NCBI RefSeq assembly: GCF_014206975.1
Contig: NZ_JACHOU010000020.1
Span: 21,096-85,095 of the forward strand
Origin: Aminobacter aganoensis
GTDB taxonomy: Bacteria; Pseudomonadota; Alphaproteobacteria; Rhizobiales; Rhizobiaceae
Reading direction: 5' to 3'
Length of the DNA: 64,000 nt
Shown here: piece after piece, positions 26,535 to 35,244 of the stretch
Layout of the letters: every line of letters starts with the position of its first letter
Numbering within the stretch: the first letter of the stretch is position 1
Position numbers and translations under genes: made by a program
The notes under the pieces: model-generated
Database searches by the model: none
Seen by the model: only the letters and a program-made list of their open reading frames with translations
What the model was told of the DNA's origin: nothing

Positions 26535-28399
26535 ATCCAAAGCTGGCCGCTCCAGACCCTACGCTAGCACCAGTAGAAGCCGATATCGACGCCCTGCTCA
26601 AACAGGGCAGGCCAATACGCCATGAATTTGCCGATGGCGGCCGGTTACACATAGATCGGCCTTTGCCCTTTCTATGCGTCTATATAGGATCAGACCACAC
26701 AGCTGCGTTCGATGCCGCCTCTGCCAACGCCTCTTATTTGATCGCCCCCCATCCCAGGCTCGCTAGTCAAGTGGCTCGATTGGTTGCGATGAAAATGTTT
26801 CGACAGTGCGGAGCATTCCTGATCATCGACATCGGAGAGTTGAGCATAGACAGGTTCCTGACTGACGATGCTCCTTTTCTCCCACCATTCGAAATTGCTC
26901 TGGCAACCGGTAATACCGCTCAGGAAAAGGCTGCACTCAAACGTTTTGCTGCTGCGGCTGCTGAGCGAGAGGTAAAATATCGGACGCCGCGTGTCTGCGA
27001 CCTCAACCTAGCCGAATGGCAAGGGCCGCAGCTTTCTGACGTTCTCGGAAAGATACCATGTCTCATCGTCCGCTTTGCGCCGATCTACCGGATGACCGGC
27101 GACAATGGCGTCTACCCGGCTTTGCGCGATCTTGTTGTGAGCAACATTGTGGATTCCACGCTGCAGGCAGTAAGCGCTTTCCTCCAGGCGTCGAAGCTGC
27201 CCTCCCCGACTACCCATCGTTCGCTGGGACGGCGTGTGTTTATCGAGGCAGTCGCGCGAGCCGATCGCGACATTGATAAGGTAGCGTCTGCCTTCGACTT
27301 TCTGCTTGCGGTGACGCCAATCAATTCCGAGCAGGGGTATCTGGAGTTTGAGGCAAACGGATTCCAACGGATGCCGACCCTACTCTATCGGCCGCTCCCC
27401 TTCGACGTCTCCGCAGAGAAGCGAAAACTCTACTCGGTTTCGCTCGATCATCTCGAGGATCCCCTTCTTGCCGGACTTCTTTGCGAAAAACAGCAAGAAC
27501 TTGATCTCCAATTGTCGATGCTCGCGTCCCGCGAAACCTCACGCTTTGCTGAATTGGGACGTGCCCTCTATGGAAACGTCGAGCCCGACCTGGCCGTAAG
27601 GGCAGGAAGAATTCTCAACAACGTGGCTGTCGCCAAGCGGAAGGCAGGAGCAAAAAGTCTCAGCGCAGATGCCGTCGCTGCAGCAGCGCGAGAAATGATT
27701 GCTCGATACAGCGCTGCCTGCCCCGATTTCAAGGCGTCCGTGGAAATTCGCGCGGATTTGCCAGCTGGTCTCTTGGTATCTCGAAACCGGCTTCTGGTGT
27801 CGCGGAATACTTCTGTCCCGCCCGAGCGTCTGATGGCGCTGTTAAGTCACGAGATCGGCGTTCATTTGCTCACCTATTTTAACGGGGAGACGCAGGGACT
27901 TTCCATGCTCCGTAACGGCCTGGCGGGTTATGAGGGCATGCAGGAAGGGCTCGCTGTGTTGGCGGAATATCTCGTCGGTGGCATGACAGCAACGCGGCTG
28001 AGGCTGATTGCGGCAAGGGTTCTCGCCTGCCAAGCAATGCTCGATGGCGCTACGTTCGAAGAAACTTTCAGGATACTCAAAGACGATTTCAGTTTCGATT
28101 GCCCCGCCGCCTACAACGTGGTGTTGCGTGTGTTCCGAGGTGGTGGCCTTGCCAAAGACGCCATCTATTTGCGCGGCGTACTACAAGTCCTCCATCACCT
28201 GAGGAACGGTGGCAGCCTAACGCCTTTTTGGGTAGGCAAAATCTCGGCCGCCCATTTCGGCGCGATTGAAGAGCTCCGCACCAGAGGCTTGCTTCGTGCA
28301 CCTCGATTTGAACCTGCATTCCTGTCGTCTCAAGTGGCGCGGCCGCGCCTTAAGAAGGCGATGGCTGGGATGGATCCAATCGACATGATTTCGACATGA
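26531..28399 (+). CDS. QEGLA-motif (DUF1704) metallopeptidase-like protein
   Basis: A 622-residue protein of the family annotated as flavohemoglobin expression-modulating QEGLA motif protein. The Zn motif is HEIGVHLLTYFNG (HExxH-like, about residue 439), followed by GYEGMQEGLAVLAEYLVGG, which contains the name-giving QEGLA with the third metal ligand Glu. The DUF1704 fold is the one found in eukaryotic tubulin tyrosine carboxypeptidase MATCAP, so a carboxypeptidase-like activity is reasonable but unproven. The N-terminal 350 residues have no recognised catalytic motif. Overlapped by the amidohydrolase gene and followed after 11 bases by the ATP-grasp gene. Confidence 0.85.
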   Translation: MNPKLAAPDPTLAPVEADIDALLKQGRPIRHEFADGGRLHIDRPLPFLCVYIGSDHTAAFDAASANASYLIAPHPRLASQVARLVAMKMFRQCGAFLIIDIGELSIDRFLTDDAPFLPPFEIALATGNTAQEKAALKRFAAAAAEREVKYRTPRVCDLNLAEWQGPQLSDVLGKIPCLIVRFAPIYRMTGDNGVYPALRDLVVSNIVDSTLQAVSAFLQASKLPSPTTHRSLGRRVFIEAVARADRDIDKVASAFDFLLAVTPINSEQGYLEFEANGFQRMPTLLYRPLPFDVSAEKRKLYSVSLDHLEDPLLAGLLCEKQQELDLQLSMLASRETSRFAELGRALYGNVEPDLAVRAGRILNNVAVAKRKAGAKSLSADAVAAAAREMIARYSAACPDFKASVEIRADLPAGLLVSRNRLLVSRNTSVPPERLMALLSHEIGVHLLTYFNGETQGLSMLRNGLAGYEGMQEGLAVLAEYLVGGMTATRLRLIAARVLACQAMLDGATFEETFRILKDDFSFDCPAAYNVVLRVFRGGGLAKDAIYLRGVLQVLHHLRNGGSLTPFWVGKISAAHFGAIEELRTRGLLRAPRFEPAFLSSQVARPRLKKAMAGMDPIDMIST

Positions 28400-28410
28400 C
28401 AGGAGCTCCA

Positions 28411-29457
28411 ATGCGCATTGCCTTCTTTGTCAATTCCGTTGAGAGAGAAACTGCCGGTTACACGACGACAACGCTTGCGCTGACCGCAAGTCAACGCGGG
28501 CATTCGGTTATCTATGTCGAACCGGGTGACTTCATTTTGCGTCCAGACGATAGCTTAGCCGTAAGCGGTGTGGTTCTGCCAAGTGCGTCCTACAGGACCT
28601 CCGATAAGCTTTATGCCGCCTTGCAGGGGGCGAGCGCCCAGAAGAAGATCTTCGCTGTAGGCGACATCGACATTCTGTTTCTACGAAACGACCCGTCACT
28701 CGACGCGAGCGAACGACCATGGGCCGCCAATGCGGGCATTATGTTTGGGCGACTTGCCGCGCAACACGGAGTAATGGTGGTCAATGATCCTGACGGGCTC
28801 GCTCAGGCACAGAACAAGCTTTACCTCCAGGCATTCCCTGCCCTTGTCAGGCCCGCCACGCTGATCTCCCGCAGCATTGCTGAAATTCGCGCGTTCATAG
28901 ACGATCAGCCCAAAGGGTGCATCGTCAAACCGCTTCAGGGATCCGGTGGCAAGAATGTCTTCCATATTGCGACCCCGGACGATTCAAATCTGAACCAGAT
29001 TTTCGAGGCGGCGAGCGGAGATGGTTATCTGATCGCGCAGACTTACATTCCCGAGGCCAAAGCTGGTGACGTGCGCCTGTTTTTGCTTAACGGCCGGCCA
29101 CTTGAGCGAGATGGCAGCTATGCCGCTTTCCGCCGGGTTCCAGCAAAGGGGGATGTCCGATCCAACATCCATGCAGCTGGAACTGCGCGCAAGGTTAAGG
29201 TGACCAACCAAATGCTGGCTCTGGCCGAGACCGTGCGCCCAAAACTGGTGCAGGATGGCATGTTTCTCGTCGGGCTGGATATCGTCGGTGACAAACTCCT
29301 CGAGATCAATGTTTTTACACCAGGCGGTCTGACGAGGCTCGCAGCGATGTACAAGGCAGATTTTAGTGCATCTGTCATCGACATACTGGAAGAGAAACTG
29401 GCACTGCGCCAAGCGTATGGAATGGCCATTTCGAACGCCCGCTTGTCCACGCTATAA
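28411..29457 (+). CDS. Glutathione-synthetase-like ATP-grasp ligase
   Basis: A 348-residue protein with an N-terminal pre-ATP-grasp domain (MRIAFFVNSVERE; then IDILFLRNDPSLDASERPW, the GshB-type substrate region) and an ATP-grasp domain (IVKPLQGSGGKNVFHI loop, RLFLLNGRPL, and FLVGLDIVGDKLLEINVFTP with the metal-binding Glu/Asn). Such enzymes join a carboxylate to an amine using ATP. The start at 28411 has an AGGAG site and gives the normal MRIAF start; an ATG at 28396 is an alternative. The family resembles GshB but the operon partners point to a peptide-type product other than glutathione. Confidence 0.87.
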   Translation: MRIAFFVNSVERETAGYTTTTLALTASQRGHSVIYVEPGDFILRPDDSLAVSGVVLPSASYRTSDKLYAALQGASAQKKIFAVGDIDILFLRNDPSLDASERPWAANAGIMFGRLAAQHGVMVVNDPDGLAQAQNKLYLQAFPALVRPATLISRSIAEIRAFIDDQPKGCIVKPLQGSGGKNVFHIATPDDSNLNQIFEAASGDGYLIAQTYIPEAKAGDVRLFLLNGRPLERDGSYAAFRRVPAKGDVRSNIHAAGTARKVKVTNQMLALAETVRPKLVQDGMFLVGLDIVGDKLLEINVFTPGGLTRLAAMYKADFSASVIDILEEKLALRQAYGMAISNARLSTL

Positions 29458-29734
29458 ATCTGGTGCGCGATCTTAGGTCGACTACGCGGCCAGCGGCCTC
29501 AACGCCCACAGAGCGAAAAACTGTTCTTGAGCGTTTGGGTTAGCTCACGAGGGCGGCATGATTGTCTGCCAAGACACCGATGAGCCCGGCTCCCTGCGGA
29601 TGCTGTCAATCACGCAGGAGCAGCGATGCGGAAACCTTTGCGCTCTAGACCAACAGCTTCCCCTCGGCGCGACGTAAGGGAACCGATTTGGTCCACGTCG
29701 ATTGTTACACTGCAACCAACGAGAGGCTATTGAG

Positions 29735-30040
29735 ATGATTTTCCGAAGCACCCTTGCCACAGCGATCTTGTTTGCCGGTACCGTTTTCGCTGCCGCCCAA
29801 ACAGTTGTTGTTACCCCGGAACAGGAAGTCGTGGTCCGCGAGTATGTGAAAACGAATCCGGTGGTTGTTGAACGTCCGTCCAACTTTGAACTGGTAGTTG
29901 GAGCCATTGTACCTGACATTCTCAAGCCCGGCGCACTTGCCGAAAACACAATGCCAAATCAGTATCAGTATGTCGTCATGGACGGTCGGACTGTGCTGAT
30001 CGACCCCCAGACTCGCAAGGTAGTCTATATTATGGACTAA
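29735..30040 (+). CDS. Secreted DUF1236 protein (short form)
   Basis: A 101-residue protein with a signal peptide (about 1-22, cleaved after FAAA) and a C-terminal DUF1236 domain, YQYVVMDGRTVLIDPQTRKV near the end. The same C-terminal pattern ends the longer protein at 62453-63172. DUF1236 proteins are rhizobial, probably periplasmic, with no known function. The ATG at 29735 follows GAGAGGC. A strong terminator follows 60 bases downstream. Confidence 0.8.
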   Translation: MIFRSTLATAILFAGTVFAAAQTVVVTPEQEVVVREYVKTNPVVVERPSNFELVVGAIVPDILKPGALAENTMPNQYQYVVMDGRTVLIDPQTRKVVYIMD

Positions 30041-30100
30041 CCAGCCAAGCGGGTAGGTACCTCGCGAGAGCAGGGCCTCCGCTACAGTGCATGACCTAAA

Positions 30101-30133
30101 AGGTGCCTGCTTCGCGGCAGGCGCCTACTTTTT
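30101..30133 (+). terminator. Rho-independent terminator after the DUF1236 gene
   Basis: AGGTGCCTGC (30101-30110) pairs with GCAGGCGCCT (30117-30126), with one G-T pair, around TTCGCG, followed by ACTTTTT. Confidence 0.85.
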
Positions 30134-30222
30134 GAACTAACGGGCTGGAAACAGAAGCATGCTGCCGAAGCCGCTCGTGAAACGATACTCTCTATATGAA
30201 ATTTCATTTAGGTTGGAGTAAA

Positions 30223-30348
30223 ATGGTGCACGCTCAGAAGGCGCGGAACGCAAAGCGTCCGCTCGCACCAATGACCTGGCAGGATTGGTATTACTGGACA
30301 GTGGTCGTCGCCGCCATCGCGATGATTTTGTGGCTTGTGATCTCGTAG
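30223..30348 (+). CDS. 41-residue single-helix membrane protein
   Basis: A short gene with a GGAG site 7 bases before the ATG. The product has a basic N-terminus (VHAQKARNAKRPLAP), an aromatic TWQDWYYW stretch and a C-terminal membrane helix (VVVAAIAMILWLVIS). It fits a genuine small membrane protein, but no family was recognised and its length leaves some chance of coincidence. Confidence 0.5.
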   Translation: MVHAQKARNAKRPLAPMTWQDWYYWTVVVAAIAMILWLVIS

Positions 30349-30769
30349 AGATTTCGGGTGATCGGTGATTGGGGTATAGGGTCATTAGCGAGATGCCAAT
30401 GAGCGAGCGCACGTACGTACAGACAAGTCCGTGATACTGCAGGTGGCCCCAGCCTCAACGACGGCTATCATTATTCGCGTGCCGACCCTGACAGCGCTTG
30501 TCGTTCATGAGACTGACGTTTCTGTCGCTGTCGAGGAGGTGTGTTCTGCACAGGGCGAAGGGCGCGTTGGGACTTCTCGGCAACATCTTAGCCACGACTA
30601 GCTCCTTCGGTATTGAATCCTCACTGAGTCTTGTTCCACGCCACATTTGAGCGTCAGGGCTCTGAGCAGTCCCGTCTTTTGGGAATCCGATACAGCTCTG
30701 CCCTTTTTCGTCCGACCGGATCCTCTCATGCCCCTGGATCAGTCGGTCGAAACTCCTATCTGATGCGGA
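30349..30769 (+). other. Intergenic stretch without a recognised gene
   Basis: About 420 bases, AT-richer than average. Short overlapping frames occur on both strands but none has a ribosome-binding site with family resemblance. Confidence 0.35.
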
Positions 30770-31396
30770 ATGACCTTACGACCGAAGACACAAACCCCAA
30801 TAAAGCTCGTGGGAGAATGGGTTCTGCCCACGGCGGCCACACTCGGGTCGGCAGTGCGCGCTAGAGGCATTCTTCTTGAGGTACGGGCCCGCTTACCGCT
30901 GGCGGCACGAAAGTTCCTTCATGTGCAGACTGGGCAATTGGTCCTTCTCGTGCCGGAGGAAAGCGATGGTGACTGGCTCGACGTAATTAAGGTCATTGCT
31001 GGTACGCTGCGGGCCATCGAAGACCTACCCGTCATTCCTAGAGAAGTCGAAGATATCCTGACGATAAGTGCGGCCGAACGACATCGCTGGCTGAAAGATG
31101 GTCGCTTACAGAGCGCCGGCACCAGGACAGTTAAGCTGCAAGGTCGCGCGCGGAAAATCACCTTCCACGTGTTCGATCCGCGGCAAATCGAGGACGTGCT
31201 CGATCGCGACTTAGTTTCCGTGTGGCGAGAGAAGGATGCCACTACCGCTTCCGAAAACCGACGTCGTGCCGCAGGAAAGGCTGCGCTTACGCGAGCCCGC
31301 AAACGCGCGGCGGCTTTCGCCATGAAGACACCAGAAGCTAGGTTGTCGAAGCTGGAAGGTTGGGATGACTTCGACCTTGATGGATTGCTTAGATAA
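30770..31396 (+). CDS. Hypothetical protein, basic, possible DNA-binding type
   Basis: A 208-residue protein with no family I can name. The middle holds VEDILTISAAERHRWLKDGR followed by a basic Thr/Arg segment, then VFDPRQIEDVLDRDLVSVWR, and an Ala/Arg-rich tail (RRRAAGKAALTRARKRAA). The first segment looks like a short helix-turn-helix-like reader next to a basic strand region, and I recall similar unnamed proteins on rhizobial plasmids. That is only an impression. Start uncertain; ATG 30770 gives the longest frame with reasonable residues. Confidence 0.55.
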   Translation: MTLRPKTQTPIKLVGEWVLPTAATLGSAVRARGILLEVRARLPLAARKFLHVQTGQLVLLVPEESDGDWLDVIKVIAGTLRAIEDLPVIPREVEDILTISAAERHRWLKDGRLQSAGTRTVKLQGRARKITFHVFDPRQIEDVLDRDLVSVWREKDATTASENRRRAAGKAALTRARKRAAAFAMKTPEARLSKLEGWDDFDLDGLLR

Positions 31397-31561
31397 CGGT
31401 GATGGAAATCCGGCAATTGGAAACGGGTAATTTCCCGCCACGCCTGAATTCAGTTTTCGTTGCTTCGACAAAGGGCAAGAAGACCTGCATGTTGCGTGGT
31501 GCGCAAGGCAAATCTTAGCCTGCAAGGGACGGTGGCCGTTCTATGCGGAAGCGTCAAGAAG

Positions 31562-32141
31562 CTACAGCCCTTCTGCTGCCAGTGCATGGCGAACGCAGTC
31601 GCGCTGCTCCACGTTCTCCATGAATTGACTCAGCCCGACGGGATGTTCGATTCCGACCATCCTGGCCCAACGCAGGATGACGTACAGCATCGCGTCGGCG
31701 CCGGTGAAGCTTTCGCCGAAAAGGTACGCGCCCTGCACCTCTGCGCCGATCCAGATGAGGCGAGGCTCCACAACCTGACACAGGCGAGCCTGTTCCGCTT
31801 CATCCTCGCTGAAGAACAATGGAATGAATCGCTTGTGCAGCTCGCTGGACATGAAGGCGAGCATCTGCAGATGCCGCAGTCGGCTGAGTTCATTTCCGTA
31901 CGGAAAAGATCCGGCACAGCCGGTGAGCCAATCGAGGATGGCAACGTTCTCCGTTAGGAGCGTTCCGTCTTCGAGAACGATAGCCGGAACATAGCCGTTC
32001 AGGTTGATGCGCGTGTAGTCGGACCGTCCTCCAGCGTGTGGCTGAAGGTGTCGACCTTATGTGGGCGAAAGCGAACCCGGCTTCGCGCAGCATGATGTGC
32101 GTGGCCTCGGAGCTACTGCCAAGCGTATGGTAGAAATCCAT
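31562..32141 (-). pseudogene. Glutathione S-transferase, broken by a one-base frameshift
   Basis: Read in two frames, the sequence is a complete GST of about 193 residues. The N-terminal part (from 32141) is MDFYHTLGSSSEATHIMLRE and so on; then, after a one-base loss near 32060, the frame shifts to KVDTFSHTLEDGPTTRINLN followed by GYVPAIVLEDGTLLTENVAI and a normal helical C-domain (SFTGADAMLYVILRWARMVG) ending at 31562. The frame that starts at 32141 ends in nonsense. Either a recent pseudogene or a sequencing error. Confidence 0.8.
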
Positions 32142-32453
32142 TGTTTCTCTCCGTCAAGGAGGCGCATCGCGCCGTTTTAGCTGTAACGGTGACCAATTCT
32201 CTCGCCAGCGACGAACGGATCAGTTTTGCGGGAACCGTAGCCATCACCTCGAGAAGGCAGGCGACGGTTCGCATTTGCGCCTGAGCACGGACTTTATTTC
32301 GACGGACAGGATGGTGTCGCCGAGCATCTATCGGGGTGGGAAAACATGCTCGATTCCCTTGCGCGCTATCTCCGCCGCTGACCTTCCAAGAAATCCGGTC
32401 TTCCGAGTTGCTCTTCGAGGAGCCACCCGAGGAGAGCGATTTTTAGGTTGGCT

Positions 32454-33764
32454 TCAGGAAATATGCGCCAGCAGGCGGGCACGACTTTTCACGGCCACCC
32501 TGACTGACGTGACGAGTTGTTCGGGGAAGCCGGGCGGGAGCGCGTCGACAACGATGTCGGTCACTTTCTCGGCGTTTGCAGCGAGGTCTTCGAGGATCGA
32601 TCGTGTCAGGGGCAAGCCGACGCCTGCCAACTCTGCGGTCTGAACGAAATGGCGCGGCAAGATTTTTTCGACGGAGTAGTGACGGTTCTTGCCCACGGAC
32701 ATGGCGAGCTTGAATTTTTTTTGCTGAATCTGACCAACATCGAGACTCGGCTGAGCGGTCAGCACATCGTAGAGCGGGGTGAGCCGGAAGCGCCCGCCGG
32801 GACCCAAAGTGATGCTGAAATTCTTTGCATGGCCATCTGTGGCGCCCAGGATCCAGAACAGAATGCACGCGCGCATGAAGGTAGCAATGTCCTGTTCCGG
32901 CCTGTCGCTTCCCTTCAGGAGTTGGATAATGTCGCGCATACCAGGCCCGCCATCGGACTGGTATTTGCGCGTGGGCGGCACGGACAAGGCCTGGCAAATG
33001 TCTTCCTGCGGCAGGCGCAAAAGCCGTCCGTCATTGGCCCAGCGGCGGTCGAAACGCTCGACGATGAGCGTGCGGCGGTCGCCAAAATCAGCAACCTCGC
33101 TGTGGGCGGTCGGCACGCCAAAGGCGGCGAGCAATTTCAAGCAGAGATATTCGTTCTCTACGCTGTTCGAGAGATCGATTCCGTTCGGGAGCTGGCCAAT
33201 CTGGGGCTTGAAGATATGCGTGGTGGCAGTGGTCCCTGCGGGCTTGAACCATTTTCCGTTCTTGCGGAGCAGGGCGGTCTTTTCCTGCGCCCCTGCAATC
33301 GAGATGCGAAAATCCTGGTCCTCACTCATGCCGAGGGGGGAGGCCGTGAGGTTGTTGATGATGGCGGCGACGTCCTCGTCGGTGACGGGATTACCATCGG
33401 TAGTGCCAGCCCTACCCGGATCGACGCCGTCGGGAAGGAATTGCAGCGCGCCCACGCAGTCATGTCCAAGAGCCGTCAGCAGGCTATAGGCATCCGTACC
33501 GCCTGCGCCGACGCGTTCGGCGACGCGTTTGCGGATGGCATCGCTGTCCGGCAGCAGATTGTCGAAGACGTTGAGGACCGGCGCGCCGATATAACGGTCC
33601 TCGCGCAAAGGCAGAGAGATCGAGACTGGGAAGGTGTTTTCCCATTCGAGCCATCCTTTTGCATATTGAAAGTCGATGGCGCCGGTGGATTCGCGGTGCA
33701 GCACGCCGACAAGGCGGCTGTTCAGAAAAACATTGAGGGGCGCGTGGGCCCGGCGGCGAGTCAT
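32454..33764 (-). CDS. hipA: HipA-type toxin kinase
   Basis: A 436-residue serine/threonine kinase-like toxin of a type II toxin-antitoxin system. The N-terminal HipA domain begins with LNVFLNSRLVGVLHRESTGA and holds FDNLLPDS; the kinase core has the P-loop-like ISIAGAQEKTALL (about 154), the catalytic ATDGHAKNFSI (about 308) and the metal-binding LTPLYDVL. E. coli HipA phosphorylates glutamyl-tRNA synthetase and causes dormancy. The ATG shares one base with the hipB stop (TAATG), so translation is coupled. Confidence 0.93.
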   Translation of the reverse strand: MTRRRAHAPLNVFLNSRLVGVLHRESTGAIDFQYAKGWLEWENTFPVSISLPLREDRYIGAPVLNVFDNLLPDSDAIRKRVAERVGAGGTDAYSLLTALGHDCVGALQFLPDGVDPGRAGTTDGNPVTDEDVAAIINNLTASPLGMSEDQDFRISIAGAQEKTALLRKNGKWFKPAGTTATTHIFKPQIGQLPNGIDLSNSVENEYLCLKLLAAFGVPTAHSEVADFGDRRTLIVERFDRRWANDGRLLRLPQEDICQALSVPPTRKYQSDGGPGMRDIIQLLKGSDRPEQDIATFMRACILFWILGATDGHAKNFSITLGPGGRFRLTPLYDVLTAQPSLDVGQIQQKKFKLAMSVGKNRHYSVEKILPRHFVQTAELAGVGLPLTRSILEDLAANAEKVTDIVVDALPPGFPEQLVTSVRVAVKSRARLLAHIS

Positions 33765-34015
33765 TAGAACAGGTCCTCTATGCTATCGCTCGCCTTGCTG
33801 CGGGGACGGACGACGAGTTCGAGGTCGAGAGCCGAGAGCGCGGTCATCAGCGTGCGCAGTTGGACGGCGGGCTCCCCAGCCTCAAGGCGGGAGACGGTGC
33901 CTTGGCGCAGATGGATGTGGTCACCGAGCGTGCCTTGCGTCAGGCCGGCTTGCTTGCGGGCCCGGCGCAGGATAGCGCCAAGTTGTTTTTCGCTGCGGGC
34001 AATCTGATCAGCCAT
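33764..34015 (-). CDS. hipB: HipB-type antitoxin
   Basis: An 83-residue XRE helix-turn-helix protein (LGAILRRARKQAGLTQGTLG, HLRQGTVSRLEAGEP), ending in the family tail LVVRPRSKASDSIEDLF. The ATG at 34015 is preceded by GGAGGT at a 5-base distance, so upstream Met codons of the longer frame are rejected. HipB binds HipA and represses the operon. Three evenly spaced operator-like sites lie directly upstream (34035-34106). Confidence 0.93.
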   Translation of the reverse strand: MADQIARSEKQLGAILRRARKQAGLTQGTLGDHIHLRQGTVSRLEAGEPAVQLRTLMTALSALDLELVVRPRSKASDSIEDLF

Positions 34016-34034
34016 GTTGACCTCCATAAACAAA

Positions 34035-34106
34035 TATACGAATTCACGTATAAAGTGTCAATATACGGTTTTGCGCATTAAATAGAAAAATACGCCTTCA
34101 CGTATA
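34035..34106 (-). promoter_or_regulatory. Triple 18-bp operator of hipBA, 27-bp period
   Basis: Three 18-base sites share the form TATACG-N6-CGTATA: 34035-34052 (perfect palindrome, TATACG/CGTATA), 34062-34079 (TATACG/CGCATT) and 34089-34106 (AATACG/CGTATA). Centres are exactly 27 bases apart. They lie 20-91 bases upstream of hipB, where HipB-type antitoxins normally bind to repress. Confidence 0.8.
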
Positions 34107-34460
34107 ACGCAAGGGCATACGCAAACCCTAATTAGGAATACTTCCATGGGCCGAGTGACGCGCGGATTAGCCCGGCTCTCTTCCCACGTCTGGACAAGGG
34201 TCTGAACCTGCCAATGAGAGGTAGACCGCATCGGACTACCCTTTGCGTCAACCCCGAGAATAGCGGGCTCGTCGAGATGGCAAGCCGCCCTGCACACTTC
34301 CATCGGCATGCCGGAGCCGTCCGACTATAACTGCACCAGCCTCAGTGGGTCGGACTGCTCACAGACCATTTTCGCTGACGAGTTGTCGGGAAGTGTCAGC
34401 AATCTTTTCCACGTGTCGCGTTCGTGCGGGACAATGCCCTCATTAGCTAAGGAGGCATTG
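34107..34460 (+). other. Intergenic stretch without a recognised gene
   Basis: About 350 bases between the hipBA operators and a small plus-strand gene. A frame opening at 34308 continues into that gene but its upstream part looks non-coding. Confidence 0.35.
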
Positions 34461-34670
34461 ATGAACAGGTTTGACATTTCGTTGTTCGGTTTTCGTCTGA
34501 TTGCCAGAGGGCAAGTTGGGATTGCGGGCGCGTTGCTTGTGGTAGCGATGCTGGTTGGCCTCGCAGTTGCCTCTTCATTAATTGCGCTGCTGGCCGATGG
34601 GGGTGCGGTCCTACCACCGACCACTCGAGCGGTGCAGTTGCCGCAGCTGCAACAAGGCTTCTCCAGATAG
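34461..34670 (+). CDS. Small single-helix membrane protein
   Basis: A 69-residue protein with GGAGG 5 bases before the ATG at 34461. It has a short polar start (MNRFDISLFGFRLIARG), one membrane helix (about 20-45, AGALLVVAMLVGLAVASSLI) and a proline-rich tail. No family was recognised. It stands alone, opposite a peptidase gene. Confidence 0.55.
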   Translation: MNRFDISLFGFRLIARGQVGIAGALLVVAMLVGLAVASSLIALLADGGAVLPPTTRAVQLPQLQQGFSR

Positions 34671-34755
34671 ATGGAGAAGCCTCCAAGACACCGAGACCTA
34701 TGCTTCGTATCACGAAAGCCGGCGGTAGCAGGGGTCTGGCGACCCCAAGGAGACC

Positions 34756-35244
34756 TCAGTGCCACAACGACGCAACCTTCTTCGTTCGCGTGCAGTGGTG
34801 CCAGTCGCGCCGAGGGCCTACATCGACGTGGACAATGCCCGTGCTGCAGTAGGTTCCGACGCCGCCTATTCCATTCAGCTCCCGAGCGTAGCGGGCAATC
34901 TGGCCAGGTTTGATACCAATAATCCTGATATCGGCGGCCTTGCACTTCGCGTGCATGGAGCGACCCGACCTCGGACGATAGCCTGAAGTCACCACAGGCC
35001 GCTTTCCAAATCTTCGGTGCAAGCTTGTCAGCACAGCAATAAGTTGAGCTGGAAAACAGTTGCTTCTGACATTGTTGCTCTGCTTGGTGTAGGCGACCTC
35101 AAGTTTACTCTCGAAATCGGGGATAAGGCCCTGAAGGCCGCTTGGATGGTGAGCCTCAGGGCTCTGGCTTGCGTACAGCGAGGCGACGGACAGTCCGCAG
35201 ATCATGATGCCAGTAGCAAAGGTTGAAGTTGCCGACATAGGCAT
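34756..35244 (-). CDS. Secreted YcbK/M15-type murein peptidase
   Basis: A 162-residue protein with an N-terminal signal-like segment (about 8-26) and a peptidase M15 (DUF882/YcbK) domain: CFPAQLIAVLTSLHRRFGKR, VVTSGYRP, the Zn-binding SMHAKCKAADIRI (His and Asp) and VHVDVGPRRDW (second His). These are D-Ala-D-Ala-type carboxypeptidases that trim peptidoglycan. The conserved Asn of the usual GYRS-x-x-x-N stretch is replaced here (PRSGRS), so activity should be checked. Start could also lie at the second Met. Confidence 0.8.
   Translation of the reverse strand: MPMSATSTFATGIMICGLSVASLYASQSPEAHHPSGLQGLIPDFESKLEVAYTKQSNNVRSNCFPAQLIAVLTSLHRRFGKRPVVTSGYRPRSGRSMHAKCKAADIRIIGIKPGQIARYARELNGIGGVGTYCSTGIVHVDVGPRRDWHHCTRTKKVASLWH

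Noticed and set aside
32517..33767. 416-residue plus-strand frame opposite hipA
   Set aside because: Shadow of hipA, which has clear kinase motifs and is coupled to hipB.
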